Shown: positions 1 to 10,321, counted from the first letter of the stretch. The stretch is 64,000 nt of DNA from Alkalibacterium thalassium (GCF_900101165.1 NZ_FNFK01000005.1:23632-87631), one strand, 5' to 3'. Notes: generated from the sequence alone by a model not told the origin. Numbers and translations: made by a program.

Positions 1-351
1 GAAAATGGCCGAGTGATCATGTACGCAGACCGTATAACGGACTCAATGAAGCAGGCAATAGAGGAAACCGAACGTCGTCGCCAGATTCAGGAAGAGTATA
101 ATAAGGAACATGGCACCACGCCGAAGACGATCAAAAAAGAAGTAAGAGATCTTATCAGAATCTCTACCGTTGTTGATGATGAAGAAAAAGACTTGTCAGA
201 AGAAGTCGTCAAGCAACTGTCCAGAGAAGAGAGACGACAGCTGATCGAAACAATGGAGCTGGAAATGAAAGAAGCAGCGAAAGAACTAGACTTCGAGAAA
301 GCCGCACAACTACGGGATGTTGTCATGGAATTAAAGACGAAATATTCATAA
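1..351 (+). CDS. uvrB: UvrABC system protein B, C-terminal end (partial)
   Basis: The reading frame is open from the first base ([10 protein letters not shown]) to the TAA at 349-351, so this is the last 116 residues of a gene that starts outside the window. The text [18 protein letters not shown] followed by a basic [11 protein letters not shown] segment is the typical end of UvrB, the damage-verifying helicase-like subunit of nucleotide excision repair. The last ~35 residues form the UVR motif (a charged helix pair, ...[17 protein letters not shown]...) that binds UvrC. No clear terminator follows; the pyr promoter starts 15 bases after the stop. Identity is secure from family knowledge. 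The ATPase motifs lie outside the window. Confidence 0.95.
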   Translation, partial: ENGRVIMYADRITDSMKQAIEETERRRQIQEEYNKEHGTTPKTIKKEVRDLIRISTVVDDEEKDLSEEVVKQLSREERRQLIETMELEMKEAAKELDFEKAAQLRDVVMELKTKYS

Positions 352-366
352 TCTATAAATATCCGG

Positions 367-395
367 TTGACTTTTTTACAGTAAACCTTTAGAGT
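367..395 (+). promoter_or_regulatory. Promoter of the pyr operon
   Basis: TTGACT (367-372) and TAGAGT (390-395) are separated by 17 bases, a good SigA-type arrangement. Transcription would start near 402, just before the PyrR-binding sequence at 428. Predicted by eye only. Confidence 0.6.
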
Positions 396-427
396 TAATT
401 TAAATTAAATAACTGTCCTTTAAAGAT

Positions 428-591
428 AGTCCAGAGAGGCTAAGAAGGAGACGCGTATCTTCATGATGTACCAGAGAGTATGTATGGAGATAATAGTCAG
501 GTAGACTGGTTATGCCAGAACTGCCGGATTATGCCCAACAAAACAGTCAATGGGAAGCACTCTTATCTTAGATGGATAGGAGTGCTTTTTT
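428..591 (+). promoter_or_regulatory. PyrR-dependent transcription attenuator 1 (before pyrR)
   Basis: Positions 428-448 carry the conserved PyrR-binding loop of Firmicute pyr leaders (AGTCCAGAGAGGCTAAGAAGG, matching the pattern ARUCCNGNGAGGYU..GAAGG). An intrinsic terminator follows at 555-591: arms 555-567 and 575-587, then a T-run. In this family, PyrR with UMP binds the loop and lets the terminator form, so the operon is read when pyrimidines are scarce. Confidence 0.9.
555..591 (+). terminator. Terminator arm of pyr attenuator 1
   Basis: A 13-bp stem (AAGCACTCTTATC with its near-complement) and a 7-nt loop are followed by six T. It is the regulated terminator of the pyrR leader. Confidence 0.9.
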
Positions 592-692
592 GTATACTTC
601 AAACGAAGTAAGTGACATGCTTTATCGGCAGATATTTAATAAAAAAGCTGGACATAGAAATATGCTTTTCAGCTGTCTACAGGAGGCAGGTC

Positions 693-1235
693 ATGGAAAA
701 TAAAACAGTAGTAGAAGTTGTCAACGAAGCGGCAATCAAACGGGCACTGACACGTATTACTTATGAGATTATTGAAAAAAATAAAGGGATCGAGAAACTG
801 GTGCTTGCAGGTATCCGTACGAGAGGAATCATTTTAGCCCAGAGAATTGCAGATCGTATTCTTGAACTGGAAGGCGAATCGGTCGAAGTAATAGAGCTGG
901 ACACATCATTGTATCGCGATGACAGAGAAGATGATGCTTCTGCAGCACAGGTATCAGCCGGACATGTTCAGGATGCAGCCGGTAAAAAAGTAGTGATTAT
1001 TGATGATGTACTGTATACAGGCAGAACTATACGAGCAGCCCTTGATGCTATAATCGATAGAGGAAGACCTGAAAAAATATATCTAGCTGTACTGATAGAC
1101 AGAGGCAATCGGGAGCTTCCCATAAGGGCAGATTTTGTCGGCAAGAATCTTCCAACTTCCCGTGAAGAGTCCGTTCAGGTTTATTTGAATGAAGCAGATG
1201 GAAAAGAACACGTAGATATAATAAAACCGTCATGA
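693..1235 (+). CDS. pyrR: Bifunctional pyr operon regulator / uracil phosphoribosyltransferase PyrR
   Basis: An RNA-binding attenuation protein that also has uracil phosphoribosyltransferase activity. The 180-residue length is normal. The PRPP-binding loop VIIDDVLYTGRT is at residues 101-112, preceded by the DxSLYRDD segment typical of PyrR. The start is ATG 693, not an in-frame upstream ATG at 612, because AGGAGG (681-686) sits seven bases before it and the protein then begins MENKTVVEVV as in relatives. It is the first gene of the pyr operon. Attenuators lie before it and between it and pyrB, so PyrR controls its own synthesis and that of the biosynthetic genes. The uracil permease gene pyrP, often next in Bacillus and Enterococcus operons, is absent. 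Confidence 0.96.
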   Translation: MENKTVVEVVNEAAIKRALTRITYEIIEKNKGIEKLVLAGIRTRGIILAQRIADRILELEGESVEVIELDTSLYRDDREDDASAAQVSAGHVQDAAGKKVVIIDDVLYTGRTIRAALDAIIDRGRPEKIYLAVLIDRGNRELPIRADFVGKNLPTSREESVQVYLNEADGKEHVDIIKPS

Positions 1236-1260
1236 ACAAAGTGATGTGAGCTTTAACTGA

Positions 1261-1435
1261 AGCCCCGTGAGGCACAGAAGGTCACAGGATAGACTATGAG
1301 TACAAAGGATGCTTGGGGGCTCCGTGAGTTCATTCAGCTAAAATAGCTGAAAGGATCGTAAGCCTGACTTGCAGCTGTTATTGTTTCATAGTTATTCCCG
1401 TGAAGACCCGGTGTCCCTGGATACACCGGGTCTTT
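1261..1435 (+). promoter_or_regulatory. PyrR-dependent transcription attenuator 2 (pyrR-pyrB gap)
   Basis: A second PyrR-binding loop, AGCCCCGTGAGGCACAGAAGG, occupies 1261-1281. AGCCCC (1261-1266) can pair with GGGGCT (1316-1321). The terminator is at 1404-1435 with perfect 11-bp arms (1404-1414 and 1423-1433) and a short T-run. The element fills the 248-base gap between pyrR and pyrB and gives the biosynthetic genes a second UMP-sensitive checkpoint. Confidence 0.88.
1404..1435 (+). terminator. Terminator arm of pyr attenuator 2
   Basis: Perfect 11-bp stem AGACCCGGTGT / ACACCGGGTCT with an 8-nt loop, followed by TTTT. It lies 50 bases before the pyrB start. Confidence 0.9.
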
Positions 1436-1483
1436 TAATATCCAGAGAGCCACTGAATATCCGTAAATACAAAGGAGGAAGAA

Positions 1484-2398
1484 ATGGATACGTCAGAAAG
1501 AAGACAGGCCAGACACTTTGTTTCATTGAATAATTATAACGAGAATGACATCATGTCATTAATAAAGAAGGCACTTGCCTACAAGCATAACTTATCTGTT
1601 CCTAAGTACAAGGGAATGTATGCCGTGAACTGCTTTTTTGAAGAAAGTACGCGCACACACAAAAGCTTTGAGATGGCTGAAAAAAAATTAGGAATGGATG
1701 TGCTGGATTTTCAGCCCTCCATGAGTAGTGTCAGGAAAGGTGAAAGTCTCTATGACACGGTTCTTACCTTTCAGTCACTGGGAATCGATCTGATGGTTAT
1801 CAGACACAGTGATGTTGCTTACTATAACCAGCTGATCGACAGCGAGTCCATTACATGCTCAATCGTCAATGGAGGAGATGGTGCCGGACAGCACCCTAGT
1901 CAGTCTTTACTTGATCTTATGACGATTTATGAAGAATTTGGAACATTTAAAGGTGTGAAGGTCGCCATAGCAGGGGATATCCTTCACTCAAGAGTAGCCA
2001 GAAGCAATATGCAGATCCTGAAGAAACTTGGAGCCGAACTCTTTTTTTCCGGTCCGGAAGAGTTTCTTGGAACTGAATGTCAGACATATGGCGAGTACAG
2101 ATCTATTGATGAACTGGCAGATCAAGTCGATGTTGTAATGCTACTTCGGGTTCAGCGTGAAAGACATATACAGCAGCCAAGTCACGAGCTGGATGTCTCA
2201 TATTTGGCTCAGTATGGGTTGACCAAAGAAAGAGAATCCAGAATGCACAGAAAAGCCATCATCATGCACCCGGCACCAGTTAACCGAGGCATCGAAATTA
2301 CTGATGAGCTGGTAGAATGTGATCGATCGAGAATAGTCAGACAGATGGAAAATGGAGTATTTGCACGTATGGCAATTATAGATTCGATTTTAAACTAA
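1484..2398 (+). CDS. pyrB: Aspartate carbamoyltransferase catalytic subunit
   Basis: Condenses carbamoyl phosphate with aspartate, the committed step of pyrimidine synthesis. Its 304 residues fit the family. The carbamoyl phosphate loop STRTH is at residues 55-59, followed by KSFEMAEKKLG. Later landmarks are GDGAGQHPSQSLLDLMT and the HPAPVNRG stretch near the C-terminus. The start ATG 1484 has AGGAGGAAG just upstream. No regulatory PyrI gene is present, as usual in Firmicutes. It stands downstream of PyrR attenuator 2 and 10-20 bases before pyrC. Confidence 0.97.
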   Translation: MDTSERRQARHFVSLNNYNENDIMSLIKKALAYKHNLSVPKYKGMYAVNCFFEESTRTHKSFEMAEKKLGMDVLDFQPSMSSVRKGESLYDTVLTFQSLGIDLMVIRHSDVAYYNQLIDSESITCSIVNGGDGAGQHPSQSLLDLMTIYEEFGTFKGVKVAIAGDILHSRVARSNMQILKKLGAELFFSGPEEFLGTECQTYGEYRSIDELADQVDVVMLLRVQRERHIQQPSHELDVSYLAQYGLTKERESRMHRKAIIMHPAPVNRGIEITDELVECDRSRIVRQMENGVFARMAIIDSILN

Positions 2399-2417
2399 AA
2401 AACAGGGGATGACACGT

Positions 2418-3698
2418 GTGTCAATTTTAATAAAAAATGCAGAAATAATTGATGGAACAGGACAGACTCGTCAAGTAGATATATACACTGACAAGGGAAT
2501 CATTCAGAAAATTGGTATGAATCTTGATGATGAAGCTGGACGGATACTGGATGCTGAAGGAAAATTGGTTTCACCTGGACTGATTGATGTACATGTCCAT
2601 CTTAGAGAACCGGGCTATGAGTACAAAGAAACGATCGAGAGTGGGTCAAAGGCAGCAGCTCGAGGCGGATTTACAACTATCTGTGCTATGCCGAATCTCA
2701 GCCCAGTTCCTGATACGCCTGAACGATTCAAGAAAATCATAGAGAGAATAGATGAGAATGCGCAGGTCAAAGTGAAACATTACGCTCCGATAACAAGGGA
2801 ACTTACAAGCAATGAACTGACTGATCAGAAGGCTATGTTAGAAGAAGGAGCCTTTGCTTTTACAAATGACGGTGTCGGAGTTCAGACAGCTGGAATAATG
2901 TATAAAGCAATGCTTGAAGCCGCAGAAAATGGCGCAGCACTAGTGGCTCATACCGAAGATGACAGCCTCCTGTTTAATGGTGTGATGCATGAAGGGAAAA
3001 GAAATAAGGAACTGAACCTTCCCGGCATGCTGCAGCTGACTGAGTCAACGCAGATTGCAAGAGATGTCCTGCTGGCTGAAGCCACTGGAGCTCATTACCA
3101 TGTCTGTCATGTGTCAGCAAAAGAAAGTGTGCGTGTTATTCGAGATGCAAAACGTTCTGGAATCAACGTGACGGCAGAGGTCACACCACACCATTTACTT
3201 TTATGTGATGAGGATATCCCTTCTGATACAAGCCAGTATAAAATGAATCCCCCTTTGCGCAGCAGAGAGGACAGAGAGGCTCTGATCGAAGGGCTGATTG
3301 ATGGGACGATCGACATGATCGCCACAGATCACGCTCCTCATAGCGATGAAGAGAAAAGCGGATCAATGATCGGGTCTCCTTTTGGCATTGTGGGAAGCGA
3401 AACAGCTTTTGCTCTGTTATACACTTATCTTGTTAAAAAAGGGAAGCTCAGCTTAGATCAGCTGATTAGTAAGTTGACCACCATCCCTGCAGATATATTT
3501 CAAATGGAAACTGGAAGAATCGAAGTTGGGGCACCAGCAGATCTGGCCTGCTTTGATCTGGGTGGGGAAGAACGTATCTCGCGTGAGGATTTCCTCTCAA
3601 AATCTTCAAATACCCCATTCTTAGGCTGGAAAGTCAACGGACTGACAGTATTTACAATGGTTGATGGTCAAGTCGTATATGAGGGGGAGAACATATGA
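2418..3698 (+). CDS. pyrC: Dihydroorotase
   Basis: Cyclises carbamoyl aspartate to dihydroorotate; a Zn-dependent amidohydrolase of about 426 residues. The metal-binding [10 protein letters not shown] motif lies near residue 60, and the catalytic [12 protein letters not shown] segment near residue 300. Two starts are possible. ATG 2409 overlaps the ribosome binding site, whereas GTG 2418 lies 9 bases after the AGGGG at 2404-2408 and gives [11 protein letters not shown], like other PyrC proteins, so GTG 2418 is preferred. The last bases overlap carA by four (ATGA), which suggests translational coupling. Confidence 0.96.
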   Translation: MSILIKNAEIIDGTGQTRQVDIYTDKGIIQKIGMNLDDEAGRILDAEGKLVSPGLIDVHVHLREPGYEYKETIESGSKAAARGGFTTICAMPNLSPVPDTPERFKKIIERIDENAQVKVKHYAPITRELTSNELTDQKAMLEEGAFAFTNDGVGVQTAGIMYKAMLEAAENGAALVAHTEDDSLLFNGVMHEGKRNKELNLPGMLQLTESTQIARDVLLAEATGAHYHVCHVSAKESVRVIRDAKRSGINVTAEVTPHHLLLCDEDIPSDTSQYKMNPPLRSREDREALIEGLIDGTIDMIATDHAPHSDEEKSGSMIGSPFGIVGSETAFALLYTYLVKKGKLSLDQLISKLTTIPADIFQMETGRIEVGAPADLACFDLGGEERISREDFLSKSSNTPFLGWKVNGLTVFTMVDGQVVYEGENI

Positions 3699-4786
3699 AA
3701 AAAAGAATGCTCGTACTGGAAGACGGAAATGTCTTTAAAGGATTCGGATTTGGTGCTGACAAAGAAACGATCGGAGAAGTCGTGTTCAACACAGGAATGA
3801 CCGGTTATCAGGAATCGATCACTGATCAGTCATACAATGGTCAGCTGCTGACTTTTACTTATCCTTTAGTAGGAAATGCAGGCATAAACAGGGATGACTA
3901 CGAATCCATTTTCCCAACGATAAAAGCTGTGATCGTCAAAGAATTTGCGAGACGACCATCAAACTGGCGAAGCAGAATGAATCTGGATGAATTTTTAACA
4001 GAAAAAGATATTCCGGGGCTTACTGGTGTCGATACGAGGCGACTAACGCGAGTGATTCGTGAACACGGTGCTATGAAAGCCATTTTAACGGATTTTACAG
4101 AAGAGACTGATGCATTGATCGATCGGCTTAAATCCGTTACTCTTCCGACTGATCAGGTTGCTCAAGTGTCTACTGAACGCCCTTATGTCAGTCCTCAAAA
4201 TGGACGTCGCGTGATTGTCATCGATTTTGGTCTGAAGCATAGTATCCTGCATGAATTGAATAAAAGAGAATGTCATGTAACGGTTCTGCCGCATGATACA
4301 AAAGCAGAAACCATACTTAATCTGAAACCTGACGGGGTGATGCTGACGAACGGCCCAGGGGATCCTAAAGATCTGCCGTATGCTCATGACATGATCAGAG
4401 AACTACAGAAACATGTACCGATTTTCGGGATATGTCTTGGTCATCAGCTGATTGCTCTGGCGAATGGTGCAGATACGTTTAAAATGACTTTTGGTCATAG
4501 AGGATTTAATCACCCAGTACGTGAGATCGCGACTGGTCGAATCGATTTTACGTCTCAGAACCACGGATATGCGGTATCTGAAGAATCAGTCGATAATAAT
4601 GAACTGAGAATCACACACATTGAAATCAATGATGGAACAGTTGAAGGCTTGAGACATCGCCGGTATCCGGTGTTCAGCGTACAGTATCATCCGGATGCTG
4701 CACCTGGTCCTCATGATGCCGCAGACCTGTTCGACCAGTTTATTGAAGAAATAGATGCATGGAAGGTGGAAGAAACGAATGCCTAA
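3695..4786 (+). CDS. carA: Carbamoyl-phosphate synthase, glutaminase (small) subunit
   Basis: Hydrolyses glutamine and passes ammonia to CarB; 363 residues, normal length. The class I glutamine amidotransferase domain is in the C-terminal half, with the nucleophile Cys in GICLGHQL and a catalytic His/Glu pair in the [11 protein letters not shown] region (YHPEA in most relatives, so the usual Glu is Asp here). The N-terminal half carries the GMTGYQE segment typical of CarA. ATG 3695 overlaps the pyrC stop, and carA overlaps carB by 8 bases. Bacillus calls this gene pyrAA. Its position inside the PyrR-controlled operon marks it as the pyrimidine-specific copy. Confidence 0.97.
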   Translation: MKKRMLVLEDGNVFKGFGFGADKETIGEVVFNTGMTGYQESITDQSYNGQLLTFTYPLVGNAGINRDDYESIFPTIKAVIVKEFARRPSNWRSRMNLDEFLTEKDIPGLTGVDTRRLTRVIREHGAMKAILTDFTEETDALIDRLKSVTLPTDQVAQVSTERPYVSPQNGRRVIVIDFGLKHSILHELNKRECHVTVLPHDTKAETILNLKPDGVMLTNGPGDPKDLPYAHDMIRELQKHVPIFGICLGHQLIALANGADTFKMTFGHRGFNHPVREIATGRIDFTSQNHGYAVSEESVDNNELRITHIEINDGTVEGLRHRRYPVFSVQYHPDAAPGPHDAADLFDQFIEEIDAWKVEETNA

Positions 4787-7700
4787 GCGAACAGACATGA
4801 AGACGATTGTAGTGATTGGCTCTGGACCAATCATCATCGGGCAGGCTGCAGAATTTGACTATGCCGGGACTCAGGCGTGTCTTGCTCTGAGAGAAGAAGG
4901 CTATGAAGTGGTCCTTATCAACTCTAACCCGGCTACGATCATGACGGATAAGGAGATAGCAGATAGAGTGTATATCGAACCTCTGACTGTCGAATTTATT
5001 TCAAGAATACTGAGAAAAGAGCGACCGGATGCACTGCTTCCGACCTTGGGTGGACAGATGGGACTGAATATGGCGATTGCGCTCAATGAGACAGGCATAC
5101 TTGATGAGCTGGGAATCGAGCTGCTGGGTACTCGTCTATCAGCTATTAATAAAGCAGAAGACCGCGATCAGTTTAGAGAACTGATGAGAGAGTTGAATGA
5201 ACCTGTACCGGACAGCGACATTGTTCATACCACCCAGGAAGCATTGGATTTCGCAGACTCAATCGGTTATCCCGTTATTGTCAGACCGGCATTTACCATG
5301 GGTGGAACTGGAGGCGGACTGTGTGACAATGAAAAAGAACTGCACGACATCGTTGGAAATGGACTGAAACTGTCTCCAGTGAACCAGTGTCTGATCGAGC
5401 GCAGTATTGCCGGATATAAAGAGATTGAATACGAGGTCATGAGAGATTCTGATGACAATGCGATGGTCGTGTGTAATATGGAAAATATCGATCCCGTCGG
5501 CATTCATACGGGAGATTCGATCGTGATTGCGCCTAGTCAGACCCTGACCGACAAGGAATATCAGCTGCTGAGAGATGCCTCCCTTAAAATCATTAGAGCA
5601 TTGGGTATTGAAGGGGGATGTAACGTCCAGCTGGCTCTTGACCCGAACAGTTTTGATTACTTCGTAATTGAAGTCAATCCAAGAGTAAGCCGATCCTCTG
5701 CTCTGGCCAGTAAAGCTACAGGTTATCCTATTGCTAAACTTGCAGCTAAAATCGCTGTAGGATTGACTTTAGATGAAATGAAAAACCCTGTCACTGAAAC
5801 GACATATGCCCAGTTCGAACCAGCTCTGGATTATGTAGTTGCTAAGATCCCGAGATGGCCTTTCGATAAATTTGAAACAGGGGACCGCACACTGACTACT
5901 CAAATGAAAGCGACAGGTGAAGTTATGTCGATTGGTCGGACTATTGAAGAAAGTTTATTGAAGGCTGTCCGGTCACTTGAAATAGGGGTCAGCCATATAC
6001 AGCTGGCTGAGCTGGATCATCTTGACGATGACCAGCTGATCAACAAGACAGTCAAAGCTCAGGATGACCGTCTGTTTTATCTTGTTGAAGCCATTAGAAG
6101 AGGGTATCCAGTGGAAGAACTCGCGTCACTGACAAAAATCGACTTATTCTTCCTCGACAAACTGCTTCATATCGTCGAAATCGAACAGCGGCTGACAGAA
6201 GGTCGGTGGGATCTTGATCTGCTTGCCTATGCTAAATCCTATGGCTTTTCTGACTGGAAAATAGCTGAACTATGGAATGCGACCGAAGATGAAATCAGTC
6301 AGTTCAGAGTCATGCATGAGCTTCTGCCGGTGTACAAGACGGTCGATACGTGTGCTGCTGAATTCGAATCATCCACGCCCTATTTCTACAGTACTTATGA
6401 AGAGGAGCAGGAGAGCTTGGTTACAGATAAACAGTCAGTGCTTGTCTTGGGTTCCGGTCCGATCCGCATAGGGCAGGGGGTTGAATTCGATTATGCGACC
6501 GTCCATTCAGTTAAAGCCATTCAGGAAGCTGGGTATGAGGCGATCATAATGAACAACAATCCGGAAACTGTGTCTACAGACTTTTCCATTTCGGATAAGC
6601 TGTACTTTGAACCTTTGACAGTTGAAGATGTCATGAATGTTATCCAGCTGGAAAATCCAGTAGGAGTGATTGTTCAGTTTGGTGGACAGACGGCTATCAA
6701 TCTGGCTGAACCTTTACAAAAACGTGGGGTTAAAATTCTTGGGACTACTGTTGAAGATCTGGATCGAGCAGAGAACAGAGATGAATTTGAGAAAGCCCTG
6801 AAGAGTCTGAGTATTCTTCAGCCTGAGGGAGGAACCGCTGTTACGGAAGAACAAGCGCTGACTATAGCCTCTTCTATAGGCTATCCGGTTCTTGTCCGTC
6901 CGAGTTATGTACTTGGAGGCAGAGGAATGCAGATTGTAGATAATGCTACTGATCTGTCAAAATACATGAATGATGCTGTACGTATATCTTCAGAACATCC
7001 CGTACTTATCGACCGCTACCTGATAGGCGAAGAAGTAGAAGTGGATGCCATCTGTGATGGAGAACAGGTGCTGATTCCAGGAATCATGGAGCATGTAGAA
7101 CGCTCGGGCGTCCACTCTGGAGATTCCATGGCTGTTTATCCACCACAGCGCCTTTCTCAGAACGTGATCGATACGATTATCGATTACACCGAAAGATTGA
7201 GTCTGGGTCTGAACTGTGTGGGGCTCATGAATATTCAGTTTGTTATTCACGAAGAGACGGTATACGTTATTGAAGTTAACCCGCGAGCTAGTCGTACTTT
7301 ACCATTTCTAAGCAAGGTTACCGGCATTGCAATGGCTCAAGTTGCAACCAAAGCCATACTAGGTCAATCAATTCTGGATCAGGGCTATACACCGGGTCTC
7401 CATACACTTTCTTCAATGGTCCATGTAAAAGCACCAGTGTTCAGTTTTTCTAAACTGAACAAAGTGGATGCCACGCTGGGACCAGAAATGAAATCGACTG
7501 GAGAAGTCATGGGGAGCGACAGCACATTGGAGAAAGCATTGTACAAAGCCTTTGAGGCAAGTGATATGAGACTTCCGGAACACGGAACCGTCTTATTCAC
7601 TGTATCTGATGAAGATAAAAATGAAGCTGCTGATTTAGCGGCCAGACTGGTCAGTATCGGCTATTCCATTACCGCTACGCAAGGGACGGCCCATGCTTTC

Positions 7701-7964
7701 GGTCAAAGAGGAATACCGGCTGAGTATATTGAAAAAACTGGTAATCCTGAAGACCAGTCATATGATATTCTTGATCTGATTATGAGTGGACAAGTCAATC
7801 TGGTGGTTAATACTATGGGCAAAAACATCGATGCTGTACAAGACGGTCTGTCAATCAGAAAAAGCTCAATTGAAAAAGGGATTCCACTGATGACATCACT
7901 TGATACTGTTTCAGCCATCATCAGTGTTCTTGAATCGCGTACATTCACAACTTCAGCACTTTAA
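4779..7964 (+). CDS. carB: Carbamoyl-phosphate synthase, large subunit
   Basis: Makes carbamoyl phosphate from ammonia, bicarbonate and two ATP. Its 1061 residues comprise two homologous ATP-grasp halves: each opens with a GSGP(I)xIGQ..EFDYA motif (near residues 15-30 and 555-570) and contains RPSY/RPAF and EVNPR motifs. The C-terminal ~130 residues form the MGS-like allosteric domain ([12 protein letters not shown]...). The start is ATG 4779 ([17 protein letters not shown]), which matches the family start; an in-frame ATG at 4755 adds eight unlikely residues and lies inside carA. Bacillus name pyrAB. The gene is followed directly by pyrD with no pyrK between. Confidence 0.97.
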   Translation: MPKRTDMKTIVVIGSGPIIIGQAAEFDYAGTQACLALREEGYEVVLINSNPATIMTDKEIADRVYIEPLTVEFISRILRKERPDALLPTLGGQMGLNMAIALNETGILDELGIELLGTRLSAINKAEDRDQFRELMRELNEPVPDSDIVHTTQEALDFADSIGYPVIVRPAFTMGGTGGGLCDNEKELHDIVGNGLKLSPVNQCLIERSIAGYKEIEYEVMRDSDDNAMVVCNMENIDPVGIHTGDSIVIAPSQTLTDKEYQLLRDASLKIIRALGIEGGCNVQLALDPNSFDYFVIEVNPRVSRSSALASKATGYPIAKLAAKIAVGLTLDEMKNPVTETTYAQFEPALDYVVAKIPRWPFDKFETGDRTLTTQMKATGEVMSIGRTIEESLLKAVRSLEIGVSHIQLAELDHLDDDQLINKTVKAQDDRLFYLVEAIRRGYPVEELASLTKIDLFFLDKLLHIVEIEQRLTEGRWDLDLLAYAKSYGFSDWKIAELWNATEDEISQFRVMHELLPVYKTVDTCAAEFESSTPYFYSTYEEEQESLVTDKQSVLVLGSGPIRIGQGVEFDYATVHSVKAIQEAGYEAIIMNNNPETVSTDFSISDKLYFEPLTVEDVMNVIQLENPVGVIVQFGGQTAINLAEPLQKRGVKILGTTVEDLDRAENRDEFEKALKSLSILQPEGGTAVTEEQALTIASSIGYPVLVRPSYVLGGRGMQIVDNATDLSKYMNDAVRISSEHPVLIDRYLIGEEVEVDAICDGEQVLIPGIMEHVERSGVHSGDSMAVYPPQRLSQNVIDTIIDYTERLSLGLNCVGLMNIQFVIHEETVYVIEVNPRASRTLPFLSKVTGIAMAQVATKAILGQSILDQGYTPGLHTLSSMVHVKAPVFSFSKLNKVDATLGPEMKSTGEVMGSDSTLEKALYKAFEASDMRLPEHGTVLFTVSDEDKNEAADLAARLVSIGYSITATQGTAHAFGQRGIPAEYIEKTGNPEDQSYDILDLIMSGQVNLVVNTMGKNIDAVQDGLSIRKSSIEKGIPLMTSLDTVSAIISVLESRTFTTSAL

Positions 7965-7988
7965 AATACTATTAAATGGAGGAGCAAT

Positions 7989-8915
7989 ATGACACGACTA
8001 TCTGTTTCACTACCCGGATTAAATTTAAAAAATCCAGTTATGCCTGCAAGTGGGACGTTCGGATTTGGTGATATGTACCATGATTTGTATGACTACGATC
8101 GTCTTGGAGCAATTGTGTTGAAATCTACCACCCGTCAGGCAAGAATAGGCAATGAAGATCCGAAATTTCATCCTTTGAAGCATAGCGCACTCAATGCAGT
8201 AGGTTTAAAAAATCCTGGTGTAGAAAAGGTTGTCAGCGAAAAACTGCCACGATTACGTGGATTCAAGACCCCGGTCATCGGAAGTGTAGCAGGAGAGACG
8301 GAACAGGAATTTGTAGAAGTAGCAGATATTTTAAGCGGATCCGGTGTGCTGAGCGCTCTGGAGCTGAATTTATCCTGTCCTAATGTAAAAGAAGGAGGAC
8401 TGACTTTTGGAGTCGATCCATCCGCTGTCAGACGCATAACCGAAAAAGTCAAGCAGGTGACTTCACTTCCAGTGTACGTCAAACTGACGCCTAATGTGAC
8501 GGATATTGTGACTATCGCCAAGGCGGCTGAAGAAGGAGGAGCAGATGGTCTGAGCCTCATCAATACAGTTTTAGGGATGAATTTTGACACTAAAACTAGA
8601 AAGCCGGTCCTGGGGAATGTAATGGGTGGGCTGTCAGGTGAGAGCATCTTTCCAGTCGCTGTTAGAATGGTCTATCAGGTATCACATGAGGTGTCAGTTC
8701 CGATTATCGGAATGGGTGGAATCCGAAGCGCAGATGATGTCATTCAAATGTTTCTGGCGGGAGCTTCGGCTGTCGCTGTAGGGACAGCAACTTATCATAA
8801 CCCGGTGGTCATGAATGAAATTATTGATGCTCTTCCTGGCCGAATGGCTGATCTGGGTATCGAGTCGATCGAAGACTTGATCAGGGAAGTGAAGGAGGGA
8901 CGCCGGCTTGGATAG
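7989..8915 (+). CDS. pyrD: Dihydroorotate dehydrogenase, class 1B-type catalytic subunit
   Basis: FMN enzyme that oxidises dihydroorotate to orotate; 308 residues. The active-site motif NLSCPNVKEGG contains a Cys where class 2 enzymes have Ser, which marks a class 1 enzyme; the N-terminus LSVSLPGLNLKNPVMPASGTFG resembles class 1B (PyrDB). These normally work with the iron-sulphur flavoprotein PyrK, which passes electrons to NAD+. No pyrK is found upstream, where it usually lies (only 24 bases separate carB and pyrD), nor anywhere else in the window. PyrK may be encoded elsewhere, or the enzyme may use another acceptor. Start ATG 7989 with GGAGG 8-12 bases upstream. Confidence 0.93.
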   Translation: MTRLSVSLPGLNLKNPVMPASGTFGFGDMYHDLYDYDRLGAIVLKSTTRQARIGNEDPKFHPLKHSALNAVGLKNPGVEKVVSEKLPRLRGFKTPVIGSVAGETEQEFVEVADILSGSGVLSALELNLSCPNVKEGGLTFGVDPSAVRRITEKVKQVTSLPVYVKLTPNVTDIVTIAKAAEEGGADGLSLINTVLGMNFDTKTRKPVLGNVMGGLSGESIFPVAVRMVYQVSHEVSVPIIGMGGIRSADDVIQMFLAGASAVAVGTATYHNPVVMNEIIDALPGRMADLGIESIEDLIREVKEGRRLG

Positions 8916-9615
8916 TGAACCGATCATTGCACTGGATTATGCTAATGTAGAAGATACTGAAGCGTTTTTAAATCGATTCGATTCTGATACATTAAATGTT
9001 AAAATAGGTATGGAACTGTTTTATCAGCAGGGACCAGAGATCGTCTATCTGGTCAAGAACAGAGGGCATAGTGTCTTTCTTGATATCAAGCTTCATGATA
9101 TTCCAACAACAGTGAGAAAAGCGATGTCCGGCATTGCCGGTCTTGGAGTGGACATGATAAATGTTCATGCAGCAGGTGGAAGCCAGATGATCGAGGCAGC
9201 GATTGAAGGACTTGAAAAAGGAACAGCCGCTGGCCATAAACGCCCGCTCTTACTGGCAGTCACTCAGCTGACATCGACTTCGGAACAGTCTATGCAGGCA
9301 GAACAAGGGACAAGCTTTACAATGAAAGAGAGTGTACGACATTATGCGGAGCTGGCCTTTAAATCAGGAGCCAATGGCGTGGTCTGTTCTGCTCAGGAAG
9401 CTGAACTGATCAGAGGGGCAACGGATGACAGTTTTCTTAGAGTGACGCCAGGTATACGTCTTGATTACTCGTCCAAAGATGATCAGGTAAGAATTGCTAC
9501 ACCTTCAGAAGCGAGGGAAATGGGATCCACTCATATTGTAGTCGGACGTCCGATCACTCAAGCTGCTGATCCAGCAGAAATCTACAGCACGATTCAAAGC
9601 GAATGGAAAGGATAG
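8908..9615 (+). CDS. pyrF: Orotidine 5'-phosphate decarboxylase
   Basis: Converts OMP to UMP; 235 residues in a TIM barrel. The catalytic DIKLHDIPTTV segment (Asp-Lys...Asp) is near residues 58-68. The C-terminal GRPIT phosphate-binding loop is visible. The start is a TTG at 8908, with GGAGGGA ending seven bases before it, and overlaps the pyrD stop by 8 bases. No ATG gives the full N-terminal strand EPIIALDYANVED, so TTG is the convincing start. It is followed by pyrE without a gap. Confidence 0.96.
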   Translation: MDSEPIIALDYANVEDTEAFLNRFDSDTLNVKIGMELFYQQGPEIVYLVKNRGHSVFLDIKLHDIPTTVRKAMSGIAGLGVDMINVHAAGGSQMIEAAIEGLEKGTAAGHKRPLLLAVTQLTSTSEQSMQAEQGTSFTMKESVRHYAELAFKSGANGVVCSAQEAELIRGATDDSFLRVTPGIRLDYSSKDDQVRIATPSEAREMGSTHIVVGRPITQAADPAEIYSTIQSEWKG

Positions 9616-9620
9616 AGAGA

Positions 9621-10250
9621 ATGAAAACAGAACATCACACCATACCTGAAGAATTGTTAAGAATAAAAGCTGTCACAGTATCACCAAAAGAGCCATTTAC
9701 ATGGTCAAGCGGACTCAAAAGTCCTATTTACTGCGATAATCGTCTGACTATGAGCTATCCTGAAGTAAGAGAGAAGATTATCAGTGCATTCGTCAATATC
9801 ATTCAGACTTATTACCCTGAAGTGGAAGTGATTGCTGGTACTTCTACAGCAGGAATTCCCCATGCTGCATGGATTGCAGACAGACTCAAACTGCCGATGG
9901 TCTATATCCGTAGTGAAGCGAAAAAGCATGGAACCGGAAAGCAGATCGAAGGGACCTTCCAGCCTCATGCTAAGATCGTAGTGATCGAAGACTTGATCTC
10001 TACTGGACAGAGTGTCATCGATGCCGTCAATGCAGCAAAAAGTGAAGGTGCTGATGTACTGGGGGTGGCTGCTATATTTACCTATGAGCTCGACTTGGGG
10101 ACCAGCGCCTTTCATGACTTGAATATAGACTACCGCACTATAACAGATTATTCTTCTCTGATCGAGACTGCATTAAGGAACGGGCTTGTGGATCAGGAAG
10201 AGATGTCGCGTCTTGAAAACTGGAAAAAGAGTCCGGAAAGTTGGCTTTGA
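9621..10250 (+). CDS. pyrE: Orotate phosphoribosyltransferase
   Basis: Adds PRPP to orotate to give OMP; the last gene of the operon. It has 209 residues, typical for Lactobacillales. The PRPP loop VVIEDLISTGQS lies near residues 118-129. An in-frame ATG exists at 9603, but ATG 9621 is preferred: AAAGGATAGAGAGA (9607-9620) precedes it and the product then starts MKTEHHTIPEELL. The 9603 version would add six residues and overlap pyrF. The ~70 bases after it show no strong terminator, so some read-through into rpsO is possible. Confidence 0.95.
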   Translation: MKTEHHTIPEELLRIKAVTVSPKEPFTWSSGLKSPIYCDNRLTMSYPEVREKIISAFVNIIQTYYPEVEVIAGTSTAGIPHAAWIADRLKLPMVYIRSEAKKHGTGKQIEGTFQPHAKIVVIEDLISTGQSVIDAVNAAKSEGADVLGVAAIFTYELDLGTSAFHDLNIDYRTITDYSSLIETALRNGLVDQEEMSRLENWKKSPESWL

Positions 10251-10292
10251 TGCTTGATTTTCACCTGTAAATCCTGTAGTATTTGTATAGTG

Positions 10293-10321
10293 TTGACAGC
10301 GTCGACACACTGACCTTTACT
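10293..10321 (+). promoter_or_regulatory. Probable promoter of rpsO
   Basis: TTGACA (10293-10298), 17 bases, TTTACT (10316-10321). The -35 is perfect and the -10 is weak. A TATAGT box at 10286-10291 is an alternative. The transcript would have a leader of about 60 bases before rpsO. Confidence 0.45.

Noticed and set aside
612..692. Upstream in-frame ATG for pyrR (207 residues)
   Set aside because: No ribosome binding site and no family similarity in the extra 27 residues; AGGAGG directly before ATG 693.
8168..8647. Minus-strand open frame of 159 codons inside pyrD
   Set aside because: Mirror of the codon pattern of pyrD, Ser/Pro/Thr-rich, no ribosome binding site.
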